Below, piece by piece: positions 33,530-41,768 of a stretch of DNA of 47,823 bases. A program made the position numbers and the translations under genes. Source of the stretch: CAUPWF01 sp044425815 (GTDB lineage Bacteria; Bacillota; Clostridia; Lachnospirales; Lachnospiraceae). The stretch lies in assembly GCA_044425815.1 (NCBI GenBank), contig JAWXVA010000007.1, positions 1-47,823 of the forward strand, in the 5' to 3' direction. Under the pieces are notes generated by a model. That model was not told where the DNA came from, did not search any database, and worked only from the letters and a program-made list of their open reading frames with translations. Position 1 is the first letter of the stretch; every line of letters begins with the position of its first letter.

Positions 33530-33649
33530 TATGTTCATCAAATACTTTAGAAAGCATAGGGCAGCAAAACTACAACTCGCGCCCTCTTCTAATAATATTC
33601 CTATTTAGGATCGTATATACTCACATACAAAAATAATTGGATATACGTA

Positions 33650-33691
33650 GTAACTGCCACTATTATCTGCAAAAACCATTGTGGCAGTTAC
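33650..33691. repeat. Second GTAAC-ended stem-loop next to purL
   Basis: GTAACTGCCAC (33650-33660) and GTGGCAGTTAC (33681-33691) form a perfect 11-bp stem around 20 nt, just past the purL stop. No U-run follows on the purL strand. Its termini resemble those of the larger element (GTAAC, A or T, GCC). It may act as a weak purL terminator. Between the two elements I see no gene. Confidence 0.6.
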
Positions 33692-33707
33692 GAACGTCTT
33701 TGATTAT

Positions 33708-36700
33708 TTATCTATTGAAGTACGCTATTCCTGATTCGAAGATTTTTAGATCTTGCTCTCCATAAATGTTGATTGCTACGCTATCGCCTCTTCTTTCTGA
33801 ATGAGCCATCTTACCTAGAACACGTCCATCTGGACTTGTGATTCCTTCGATTGCTCTGTATGAGCCATTTACGTTCCATTCTTCATTCATGCTTACGTTT
33901 CCATCTAAATCACAATATTGTGTCGCTACTTGTCCATTTGCAAATAGTTTGTTTAACCACTCTTCATTTGCTACGAATCTTCCTTCTCCATGCGATGCTG
34001 GATTTGTGTATACGCCACCTAATGTTGCTTCTTGCAACCAAGGTGATTTATTGGATACTACTTTTGTATATACCATTTTTGAGATGTGACGACCAATGGT
34101 ATTATATGTTAGTGTTGGTGCTTCTGGATTTTGTCCTACGATTGCTCCTTCTGGTACTAAGCCTAATTTTACTAATGCTTGGAAACCGTTACAAACACCG
34201 AGTGCTAGTCCATCTCTTTCGTTTAATAATTTCTCTACTGCTTCTTTTAATTTCGCATTTTGGAATGCTGTTGCGAAGAATTTTGCCGATCCATCTGGCT
34301 CATCCCCTGCACTGAATCCACCTGGGAACATTATCATTTGTGATTGTGCGATTGCTTTTTCAAATTCTCCTACTGAATCACGAATATCTGCTGCATCTAA
34401 ATTTTTGAATACTTTTGTGATAACTTTTGCTCCAGCATTTTCAAATGCTTTTCTACTGTCATACTCGCAGTTCGTTCCTGGGAATACAGGTATAAATACT
34501 GTTGGTTGCGCTATCTTATGTGAACAGATATGAATATCTTTCGTGTCATATAGTGGGCTTTCTACTTCTATTTCTGTAGACGCTTTCGATACGGTTGCAA
34601 AGACTTTTTCTAATGTTTCTGTCCATGCTGCTGTAGCTTCTTCCATCGTCACTGATATATTGCCATGTGTAAACTCTGCTGTTTCTGTCACTTCCCCGAT
34701 TACTGTATATGTTACGGCTAAACTTCCTACTTTATCTGCTGGAACTTCTACGATTAACTCTCCAAATCCAAGTGAGAATAAATCTCTTGCATCTACACTA
34801 TGTTCAATCTTAACTCCCAACCCATTACCAAATGCCATTTTACTTACTGCCGCTGCAATTCCGTGACGGTCAAGCGCGTAAGCAGAGATAATGTTGCCTG
34901 CTTGAATGTCTGCATTTACCTTCTCGTATTGATCCATCATTTGTGTATAAACTGGTAAATCATATTCATTTTGATCCATGCGAATCCATACTAATTTATT
35001 ACCTGCTGCTTTCAATTCTGGTGTAATAACATCTTTTTCTGTTGCAATATCTACTGCAAATGATACAAGTGTTGGTGGTACATCAATTTCATTGAATGAT
35101 CCTGACATACTATCTTTTCCGCCGATTGATGGTAAACCGAATCCAATTTGTGCTTCATATGCACCTAACAATGCTGCAAATGGTTGACTCCATCTTGATG
35201 GGTCCTCTGTCATACGACGGAAGTATTCTTGGAATGTAAAACGAATCTTTTTATAATCTCCACCTGCTGCTACGATTTTAGCAACTGATTCTACTACAGC
35301 ATATACTGCACCATGGTATGGGCTCCAGCTTGATACATATGGATCAAATCCGTAACTCATCATAGTAACTGTATCACATTTTCCAGTAAGAACTGGTAAT
35401 TTCGCTACCATTGCTTGTGTTTCTGTCATTTGGTTTTTACCACCATGTGGCATAAATACGGAACCAGCTCCGATAGAACCATCGAACATTTCCACAAGTC
35501 CTTTTTGAGAACAAACGTTAAGGTCTTTTAATGTTTCTAACCATTTTGTTTTTTCATTGCTTTCATCGATTCCTTCTGCTCTTACTAAGATGCTGTCTTT
35601 TCTATTAGGAATATCTACTGCAACTGTTGTTTCTTGGTGTGCACCGTTTGTATCTAAGAATGCGCGAGAAATATTAACGATTTCTTTGCCTCTCCATGAC
35701 AATACAAGACGAGGATCTTCTGTTACTACTGCAACTTCAATTGCTTCTAGGTTTTCTTCTTTTGTATATGCTAAGAATTGTGCTACGTCTTTTGGATCTA
35801 ACACAACCGCCATACGCTCTTGTGATTCTGAAATAGAAATCTCTGTTCCATCAAGACCTGCGTATTTCTTAGGTACTTTATCTAAATCCACACGTAATCC
35901 ATCAGCCAATTCTCCAATTGCAACCGATACACCACCTGCACCAAAGTCATTACATTTCTTAATTAATGCACTTACTTCTTCTCTTCTGAATAATCTCTGA
36001 ACTTTGCGTTCTGTTGGTGGATTACCTTTTTGTACTTCTGCTCCACAAGTTTCGATTGATTCTTCTGTATGAACTTTTGATGAACCTGTTGCTCCACCAC
36101 AACCATCACGACCTGTACGTCCGCCTAATAATACGATGATATCGCCTGGATCTGAAGTTTCTCTAATAACGGCTCTTCTAGGAGCTGCTCCTAAAACTGC
36201 ACCAATTTCCATACGTTTCGCAACATAGTTTGGATGATAAATTTCTTTAACAAGACCTGTTGCAAGTCCGATTTGATTACCATATGAACTATATCCATGT
36301 GCTGCCCCACGTACTAATTTCTTCTGTGGTAATTTCCCTTTCAATGTTTCTTTCATAGAAACTGTAGGATCAGCTGCACCAGTTACACGCATAGCTTGGT
36401 ATACATAAGTACGACCTGAAAGCGGATCACGAATCGCTCCACCAAGGCATGTTGCAGCACCACCAAATGGTTCGATTTCTGTAGGATGATTGTGTGTTTC
36501 ATTCTTGAAGTTTACTAACCACTCTTCTTCTACGCCATCTACATAAACTGGTACAACGATACTACAAGCATTGATTTCATCACTTTCTTCTTGGTCTTCA
36601 AGCTTGCCTTCTCTTTTTAATTTACGCATTGCCATAAGTGCAAGATCCATTAAACAAACGAATTTATCTTCTCTTCCTTTGAAGATTTCGCTATGGTCAC

Positions 36701-37475
36701 TCAAATATTGCTTATAAGCACCTTCGATTGGCACTCTATAATCTCCTTCTCCGAAAGATACTTCTGTAAGTTCTGTCGAGAATGTTGTATGACGGCAGTG
36801 ATCTGACCAGTATGTGTCTAATACTCTAATTTCTGTCATAGAAGGATCTCTTTTTTCTTCATTCTTAAAGTATACTTGAATATGAAGGAAGTCTTTGAAT
36901 GTCATAGCTAGTCCTAATGAACTGTATAATTCTTTCAACTCTGCTTCTGGCATATCTTTAAAGCTATCGAAGATAATAACATCTGCTGGTTCTTCAAATT
37001 GAATCTCTAATGTTTCTGGAATTTCCATTCCTGTTTCTCTAGAATCTACAGGATTGATGCAATGATTCTTAATTGCAGCAAATTCTTCATCAGAAATCGT
37101 ACCTTCGATAACATATGTTGTAGCCGAACGAATAATAGGTTTCTCGTCTGCATTGATAAATTGAGTACATTGTACTGCCGAGTCTGCTCTTTGATCAAAT
37201 TGTCCTGGTAAAAATTCCACAGAAAACACTCTGCTTCCTTCCATTACTTCTAATGTTTCTCTATATAAATCATCTACTGGTGGCTCTGCAAAAATACCAT
37301 TGCAAGCTTTTTCAAATGTTTCATCTGATAAGTTTTCTACATCATAACGAATTAATTGGCGTACACCTGTCACACCTGTAATTCCTAAATAACCTTTGAT
37401 TTCGTGTCTTAATTCTTTCGCTTGTACTGCAAATGCTTCTTTTTTCTCTACATATACACGTTTTACACTACTCAT
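33708..37475 (-). CDS. purL: Phosphoribosylformylglycinamidine synthase (large fused form)
   Basis: Fourth step of purine synthesis: FGAR plus glutamine plus ATP to FGAM. At 1255 residues it is the long single-chain type in which the synthetase is fused to the PurQ-like glutaminase. The synthetase has SDHCRHTTFSTEL, HNHPTEIEPFGGAATCLGGAIRDPL and the second-half SIGGKDSMSG. The C-terminal glutaminase has nucleophile C1095 (LGVCNGFQAL) and the catalytic pair H1225/E1227 in MAHSERR. GGAGG lies 6 nt before the ATG. No other pur genes are adjacent. No riboswitch is visible in its leader (37476-37650), where only a possible TAGAAT -10 is seen. Confidence 0.96.
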   Translation of the reverse strand: MSSVKRVYVEKKEAFAVQAKELRHEIKGYLGITGVTGVRQLIRYDVENLSDETFEKACNGIFAEPPVDDLYRETLEVMEGSRVFSVEFLPGQFDQRADSAVQCTQFINADEKPIIRSATTYVIEGTISDEEFAAIKNHCINPVDSRETGMEIPETLEIQFEEPADVIIFDSFKDMPEAELKELYSSLGLAMTFKDFLHIQVYFKNEEKRDPSMTEIRVLDTYWSDHCRHTTFSTELTEVSFGEGDYRVPIEGAYKQYLSDHSEIFKGREDKFVCLMDLALMAMRKLKREGKLEDQEESDEINACSIVVPVYVDGVEEEWLVNFKNETHNHPTEIEPFGGAATCLGGAIRDPLSGRTYVYQAMRVTGAADPTVSMKETLKGKLPQKKLVRGAAHGYSSYGNQIGLATGLVKEIYHPNYVAKRMEIGAVLGAAPRRAVIRETSDPGDIIVLLGGRTGRDGCGGATGSSKVHTEESIETCGAEVQKGNPPTERKVQRLFRREEVSALIKKCNDFGAGGVSVAIGELADGLRVDLDKVPKKYAGLDGTEISISESQERMAVVLDPKDVAQFLAYTKEENLEAIEVAVVTEDPRLVLSWRGKEIVNISRAFLDTNGAHQETTVAVDIPNRKDSILVRAEGIDESNEKTKWLETLKDLNVCSQKGLVEMFDGSIGAGSVFMPHGGKNQMTETQAMVAKLPVLTGKCDTVTMMSYGFDPYVSSWSPYHGAVYAVVESVAKIVAAGGDYKKIRFTFQEYFRRMTEDPSRWSQPFAALLGAYEAQIGFGLPSIGGKDSMSGSFNEIDVPPTLVSFAVDIATEKDVITPELKAAGNKLVWIRMDQNEYDLPVYTQMMDQYEKVNADIQAGNIISAYALDRHGIAAAVSKMAFGNGLGVKIEHSVDARDLFSLGFGELIVEVPADKVGSLAVTYTVIGEVTETAEFTHGNISVTMEEATAAWTETLEKVFATVSKASTEIEVESPLYDTKDIHICSHKIAQPTVFIPVFPGTNCEYDSRKAFENAGAKVITKVFKNLDAADIRDSVGEFEKAIAQSQMIMFPGGFSAGDEPDGSAKFFATAFQNAKLKEAVEKLLNERDGLALGVCNGFQALVKLGLVPEGAIVGQNPEAPTLTYNTIGRHISKMVYTKVVSNKSPWLQEATLGGVYTNPASHGEGRFVANEEWLNKLFANGQVATQYCDLDGNVSMNEEWNVNGSYRAIEGITSPDGRVLGKMAHSERRGDSVAINIYGEQDLKIFESGIAYFNR

Positions 37476-37653
37476 TTTTTTCCTCCATTTATGGTATCTG
37501 TATTACAACAATGTTATACCTTTATTACTGTATCTCATTCTACCACAATAATTATCATTAGCCTAATTAATATATCTTAACTTTTTTATAAGCTATAGTT
37601 ATGTTGCTTCTTAATTATCTTCTTTTCATATTTCTAATTTCATTATCAAACAC

Positions 37654-37697
37654 AAAAAAAGTGCCTAGAAATAGATTTTCTTCCATTTCTAGACACT
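37654..37697 (-). terminator. Intrinsic terminator of hppA
   Basis: On the minus strand AGTGTCTAGAAAT and ATTTCTAGGCACT form a 13-bp stem with one G-U pair around a 12-nt loop, followed by seven T. It separates hppA from purL. Confidence 0.93.
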
Positions 37698-37713
37698 CCA
37701 TCAACCTTAATCT

Positions 37714-39897
37714 TTATAAAAATTGTGAAATAATTGCTACTAGATTAACTTTTGCAAATACTGGAACTGCTACTAACGATACTGTTGACATAATCTTAAT
37801 AAATATATCAAGACAAGGGCCTACCGTATCTTTTAGAGGATCGCCTACTGTATCTCCAACCACTGCCGCATCATGTGCTGAACTACCTTTTCCAGAACCT
37901 TCAATTCCACCTGCTTCAATAAATTTCTTACCATTATCCCATGCGCCACCTGCATTTCCGCTAAAGATAGCAATCATAATCGCACAGATAGTCGCTCCAA
38001 TAATCATTCCTCCTACAAATTCTGGACCAAAGATAAATCCAGACCCTACAGGTACTACAATCGCTAGAATACTTGGTACTCGCATTTCACTAATTGCTCC
38101 TTTAGAGGAAATCTCAATACAAGTTTTATAATCTGGAGTCCCACTTCCATCTAAAATCCCTGGAATCTCTCTAAACTGACGACGCACTTCATTCACCATT
38201 TTTCGTGCTGCTTTTGCTACAGCTTCAATTAACATTCCTGAAAATAAAAATGGTAATGCTCCACCTGCAATTGCTCCTGCTAAAATCATAGGAGACATCA
38301 TATTTAGAACTAATTCTGTTCCTGGTTCATTATAAGAATACAAATATGATATCATCAGTGCCAATGCTGCAAGTGCACCTGAACCAATAGCAAATCCTTT
38401 TCCAATCGCAGCTGTTGTATTTCCAACTGAATCTAAGGTGTCTGTTATTTTACGAACTTGTGGATCCAATCCACTCATTTCTGCAATCCCACCTGCATTA
38501 TCAGAGATTGGTCCATATGTATCTACTGATACAGTTGCTGTAACAAAGGATAGCATTCCAACCGCTGCCATCGACACTCCATACATCCCTGAAACCATAT
38601 AAGAAACTAATATCCCAGTTGCCAATACGATACACGGTGCCATCGTCGATTTCATTCCCAATGCCAATCCTTGTGTAATGGTAAGCGCTGCCCCTTCTGT
38701 CGATGCATTTGCTAGTAATTGTGTAGGCTTGTAATCTGCAGATGTATAATATTCTGCGATTGTTCCAATGATAACTCCTGAAAGTACACCTACCGTAGCC
38801 GCTACCCAAGGTGAATATGCACCCAATGAAAATCCTAATGCTTCTTTCATCACAGTGGTGTCCATAGTCCCAAACATACCTAATGAAATAAGAAGTCCCA
38901 AAACAATCGTTAATCCAGCTGCCATATATGTGGCTCCGTTCAAATCTTTATGTGGATTATTCGACATGTTTTTCTTAAAAATAAGTGCTGCTATTCCAAT
39001 AATACAAGCAATCATCCCTGCTGATACAAATACCAATGGGAATAATATACAGCGTTCTAGCAATGCTGCATCCATACCTGTTCCTGTAGCAGATGATTGT
39101 AATACCATATGGTATGCCAATATAATCCCTGCCGAAATAGAGCCTACAAAACTCTCTAGTAAATCCGAACCAAGACCAGCTACATCTCCTACATTATCTC
39201 CTACATTATCTGCAATTGTCGCTGGATTTCTAGGATCATCTTCAGGAATATGCGCTTCTGTCTTCCCTACTAAATCAGCTCCCATATCCGCTGCTTTCGT
39301 ATATATCCCGCCACCTACACGATTAAACATCGCAACGATAGAACATCCAAGTGCATAACCTGACAGTGTCATAGTAAATGGAATAAAGCTAAGTCCCAAT
39401 AAATTCACATAGCTATCTTCCATTACTTGGATTTGTCCCATGCCAATTCCAAATACTACATATATAATAAACAGTCCTAGTAGTGCAAATCCACCAACAC
39501 ATAGGCCCATTACTGACCCACCTCGAAATGCAACTTTTACTGTTTCTCCAATATCTTTCGTTTCTCTTGCTTTGTTTGATACACGAACGTTTGCATAAGT
39601 CGCAATTTTCATCCCTACTGTCCCTGCACAGCCAGACATAATCGAACCTAATATCAAAGCTACTGCTGCGTGCCAAGTTGTAACTATCGCAAGTACAACT
39701 GCCACAATTAGAACAACCGAATATAATACTTTATATTCATATTCTATAAATGCATTCGCCCCTACTCTGATAGCCGATGCTATCTCGCTCATCTTTTCTG
39801 TACCTTCTGGCATCTTCTTTACTTCTGCAAAGTTGAATGCTGCAAAGGCTAGTGCTAATACTGCTGCAAATAATACTACTACAATTAATGCTTCCAT
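37714..39897 (-). CDS. hppA: Membrane-bound ion-pumping pyrophosphatase
   Basis: Couples hydrolysis of cytosolic pyrophosphate to H+ and/or Na+ export. The 727-residue protein has about 16 helices. The substrate site is seen as DMGADLVGKTEAHIPEDDPR and NPATIADNVGDNVGD, with the second half carrying DTYGPISDNAGGIAEM and the C-terminal HDAAVVGDTVGDPLKDT. In GNTTAAIGKG the residue after GNTT is Ala, which in this family marks the K+-dependent type, where sodium pumps are common; the ion itself cannot be fixed by eye. It stands alone between a terminator and an AT-rich leader. Confidence 0.96.
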   Translation of the reverse strand: MEALIVVVLFAAVLALAFAAFNFAEVKKMPEGTEKMSEIASAIRVGANAFIEYEYKVLYSVVLIVAVVLAIVTTWHAAVALILGSIMSGCAGTVGMKIATYANVRVSNKARETKDIGETVKVAFRGGSVMGLCVGGFALLGLFIIYVVFGIGMGQIQVMEDSYVNLLGLSFIPFTMTLSGYALGCSIVAMFNRVGGGIYTKAADMGADLVGKTEAHIPEDDPRNPATIADNVGDNVGDVAGLGSDLLESFVGSISAGIILAYHMVLQSSATGTGMDAALLERCILFPLVFVSAGMIACIIGIAALIFKKNMSNNPHKDLNGATYMAAGLTIVLGLLISLGMFGTMDTTVMKEALGFSLGAYSPWVAATVGVLSGVIIGTIAEYYTSADYKPTQLLANASTEGAALTITQGLALGMKSTMAPCIVLATGILVSYMVSGMYGVSMAAVGMLSFVTATVSVDTYGPISDNAGGIAEMSGLDPQVRKITDTLDSVGNTTAAIGKGFAIGSGALAALALMISYLYSYNEPGTELVLNMMSPMILAGAIAGGALPFLFSGMLIEAVAKAARKMVNEVRRQFREIPGILDGSGTPDYKTCIEISSKGAISEMRVPSILAIVVPVGSGFIFGPEFVGGMIIGATICAIMIAIFSGNAGGAWDNGKKFIEAGGIEGSGKGSSAHDAAVVGDTVGDPLKDTVGPCLDIFIKIMSTVSLVAVPVFAKVNLVAIISQFL

Positions 39898-40037
39898 TTT
39901 CTTACCCTCTCTTTTCTTTTTCTAGTCTCATCATTTTGTACTGAAAAGTATTTTAATATAAGGGCATGTATATACAATTCCCTATATATAAAAAACCGAT
40001 TACGTTCTATTATAGGTTATTGTATACAATTTATCAA

Positions 40038-40763
40038 CTATTTCTCCACTGTTTTTGTCTTATTTTTCATATTTTTTGTAAGCAACATGACGCAAGTGGC
40101 AAGTGCTACCAACATCATTCCCATAAACACCATTACAATCCTTGCTGTAAAATCATAAAATAATCCTTCCGGTAACATATTAATCATAAGGCTTGTATTC
40201 AAATCAAAAATCCACGTATCTCCTTCGAAAAAGATTTCATGGAAAATGGTGAAATATTTTGTGAAATTCGTCGCAAAGAGTGCTCCTATAAATCCTACCA
40301 CTGTTCCTAGTACGAGCGTTGTAGCCAAGAACGATTTTGCCAACATTCCTTTCCATTTGTTTTTGTTTCGACTAGCCACTAATAAAAATATAATCATTAT
40401 GAGGATTGCTCCTAATCTGCTACTTGTTCCTGCTGCAAAAATCTCACGTACATCTTCCATATGAGAAATTTCACTTTCATTAAAGAATTCTCGCGATTCC
40501 CCTGCTACTATAGTATCAACAATTAAATCTTCTCTATTACTATGTAAATATAGCATCATCTCTTCTGTAACATACATGATGTCTTCCATCTCCATATTTA
40601 GATTCTCTGATACACCATATTTTTCATATTCTCGTTGATAGAAATCCATATCTGCATATATAGCTACCTCGCAGCTAGTAATGAGGATGATCCAAACAAT
40701 CGCTATCGATGCAATCACGCATGTACTTATCGTCAATATTGTACTATTTTCTATTTTTTTCAT
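40038..40763 (-). CDS. lit: TIGR01906/DUF1461 membrane protein, Lit-like lipoprotein acyltransferase
   Basis: 241 residues with four helices at about 8-28, 117-130, 148-168 and 209-228 and a large extracellular loop after the first. YLHSNRED (H74), SHMEDVREIF (H101) and FTIFHEIFFEGDTWIFDLNTS (H175) are the conserved histidine blocks of the TIGR01906 family. Members named Lit in Enterococcus and Bacillus move an acyl chain within the lipoprotein N-terminal cysteine to give a lyso form. The window contains a lipoprotein with C22 that could be a substrate. The Shine-Dalgarno (AAAGGAG) lies about 14 nt before the ATG, longer than usual, and the other start nearby is out of frame. It is divergent from a LysR gene that may control it. 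Confidence 0.75.
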   Translation of the reverse strand: MKKIENSTILTISTCVIASIAIVWIILITSCEVAIYADMDFYQREYEKYGVSENLNMEMEDIMYVTEEMMLYLHSNREDLIVDTIVAGESREFFNESEISHMEDVREIFAAGTSSRLGAILIMIIFLLVASRNKNKWKGMLAKSFLATTLVLGTVVGFIGALFATNFTKYFTIFHEIFFEGDTWIFDLNTSLMINMLPEGLFYDFTARIVMVFMGMMLVALATCVMLLTKNMKNKTKTVEK

Positions 40764-40774
40764 ATTTGTTCACA

Positions 40775-40803
40775 TTGCTCCTTTACTTTATTTATGATAT
40801 ACT
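40775..40803 (+). promoter_or_regulatory. Candidate promoter of the LysR gene
   Basis: TTGCTC (40775-40780) and TATACT (40798-40803) are 17 nt apart, with TG just before the -10. CTCCTA (40802-40807) and TAGGAG (40819-40824) downstream can pair and would bury the Shine-Dalgarno AGGAGG. Confidence 0.6.
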
Positions 40804-40833
40804 CCTATTAGTATTTATTAGGAGGACTTATCA

Positions 40834-41706
40834 TTGGATATTAATTACGAATTATACAAAGTATTTTACTTTGTTGCAACTACACTGAGTTTTTCAGAAG
40901 CATCAAAACAACTCTTCATCTCACAATCGGCTGTCAGTCAATCTATCAAAGCATTAGAGAAGAAACTGGACCAAGTGTTATTTATCAGAAGCACAAAGAA
41001 AGTGCAGCTAACCACGGAAGGTGACATTCTTCTTCGACATATCGAACCAGCAATGAATCTTATTCAGCGCGGCGAAGCTCAACTTCTTGAATCTGCAACT
41101 ACTGGAGGTCAAATTCGCATCGGCGCGAGTGATACAATTTGTAGATATTTTCTCATGCCTTATTTAGAGAAATTCCACAAAGAATACCCGAATGCACATA
41201 TCAAGATTACGAATCAAACTTCTATCAAATGTGTGGAATTACTAGCGACTGGTCAAGTAGATTTGATTATTACAAACTTCCCGAATTCTCACCTAAATAA
41301 TATATACAAAATTCAACCAATCAAGGAATTCCGTGATGTATTTGTTGCAAATCATTCTTATGATGAATTAAAAGGATATAAATTATCATTAAGTACACTA
41401 CAAAAACAACCGATTCTTATGCTTGATCGCAAAAGTACGACTAGTGAATTTTTACACAGTTTATTTCAAACACACCAACTAGACCTTGTTCCTGAAATCG
41501 AATTAGGAAGTAATGACCTTTTGCTTGATATGGCACGCATCGGTCTAGGGGTTGCATTTGTTCCTGATTTTTGTATCCCTCAATATTCAAAAGATTTATT
41601 CATTCTTGATATTGATGAGGAATTGCCGATACGACAAATCGTAGTAGCACACAATGAACATATTCCTGTTTCAAAAGCAGTGGAAAACTTTTTAAATTAC
41701 TTCTAG
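40834..41706 (+). CDS. LysR-family transcriptional regulator
   Basis: 290 residues. The N-terminal winged HTH reads YKVFYFVATTLSFSEASKQLFISQSAVSQSIKALEKKLDQVLF, a textbook LysR start. The effector domain follows from about 90 (GGQIRIGASDTICRYFLMPYLEKFHKEYP). The start codon is TTG, with AGGAGG 8-9 nt upstream; no ATG is available in frame. LysR regulators often control the divergent gene, here the Lit-like protein, but its 70-nt shared region shows no clear T-N11-A dyad that I can defend. Confidence 0.92.
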   Translation: MDINYELYKVFYFVATTLSFSEASKQLFISQSAVSQSIKALEKKLDQVLFIRSTKKVQLTTEGDILLRHIEPAMNLIQRGEAQLLESATTGGQIRIGASDTICRYFLMPYLEKFHKEYPNAHIKITNQTSIKCVELLATGQVDLIITNFPNSHLNNIYKIQPIKEFRDVFVANHSYDELKGYKLSLSTLQKQPILMLDRKSTTSEFLHSLFQTHQLDLVPEIELGSNDLLLDMARIGLGVAFVPDFCIPQYSKDLFILDIDEELPIRQIVVAHNEHIPVSKAVENFLNYF

Positions 41707-41729
41707 GAGCTAATCTCCTAGAAGTTTTT
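41699..41729 (+). terminator. Terminator of the LysR gene
   Basis: ACTTCTAGGAG, loop CTAAT and CTCCTAGAAGT form a perfect 11-bp stem followed by TTTTTATTTT. The stop codon TAG lies inside the stem. Confidence 0.93.
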
Positions 41730-41768
41730 ATTTTCTTACTTTTGACTACTGCTTCCACCTTTTTTCAT

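Noticed and set aside
33393..33608. 71-codon plus-strand ORF inside the palindromic element
   Set aside because: It reads across the hairpin arms and loop and has no RBS; the element is better explained by its inverted repeats.
33851..34315. Long plus-strand ORF (154 codons) opposite purL
   Set aside because: Antisense shadow of the purL glutaminase domain, Leu-rich from reverse reading of conserved codons.
37476..37650. Purine riboswitch in the purL leader
   Set aside because: The leader is AT-rich with no paired-domain pattern or conserved junction bases of purine or PRPP/ZTP-type riboswitches.
38768..39358. 196-codon plus-strand ORF opposite hppA
   Set aside because: Mirror of a hydrophobic coding region; no RBS and no recognisable family.
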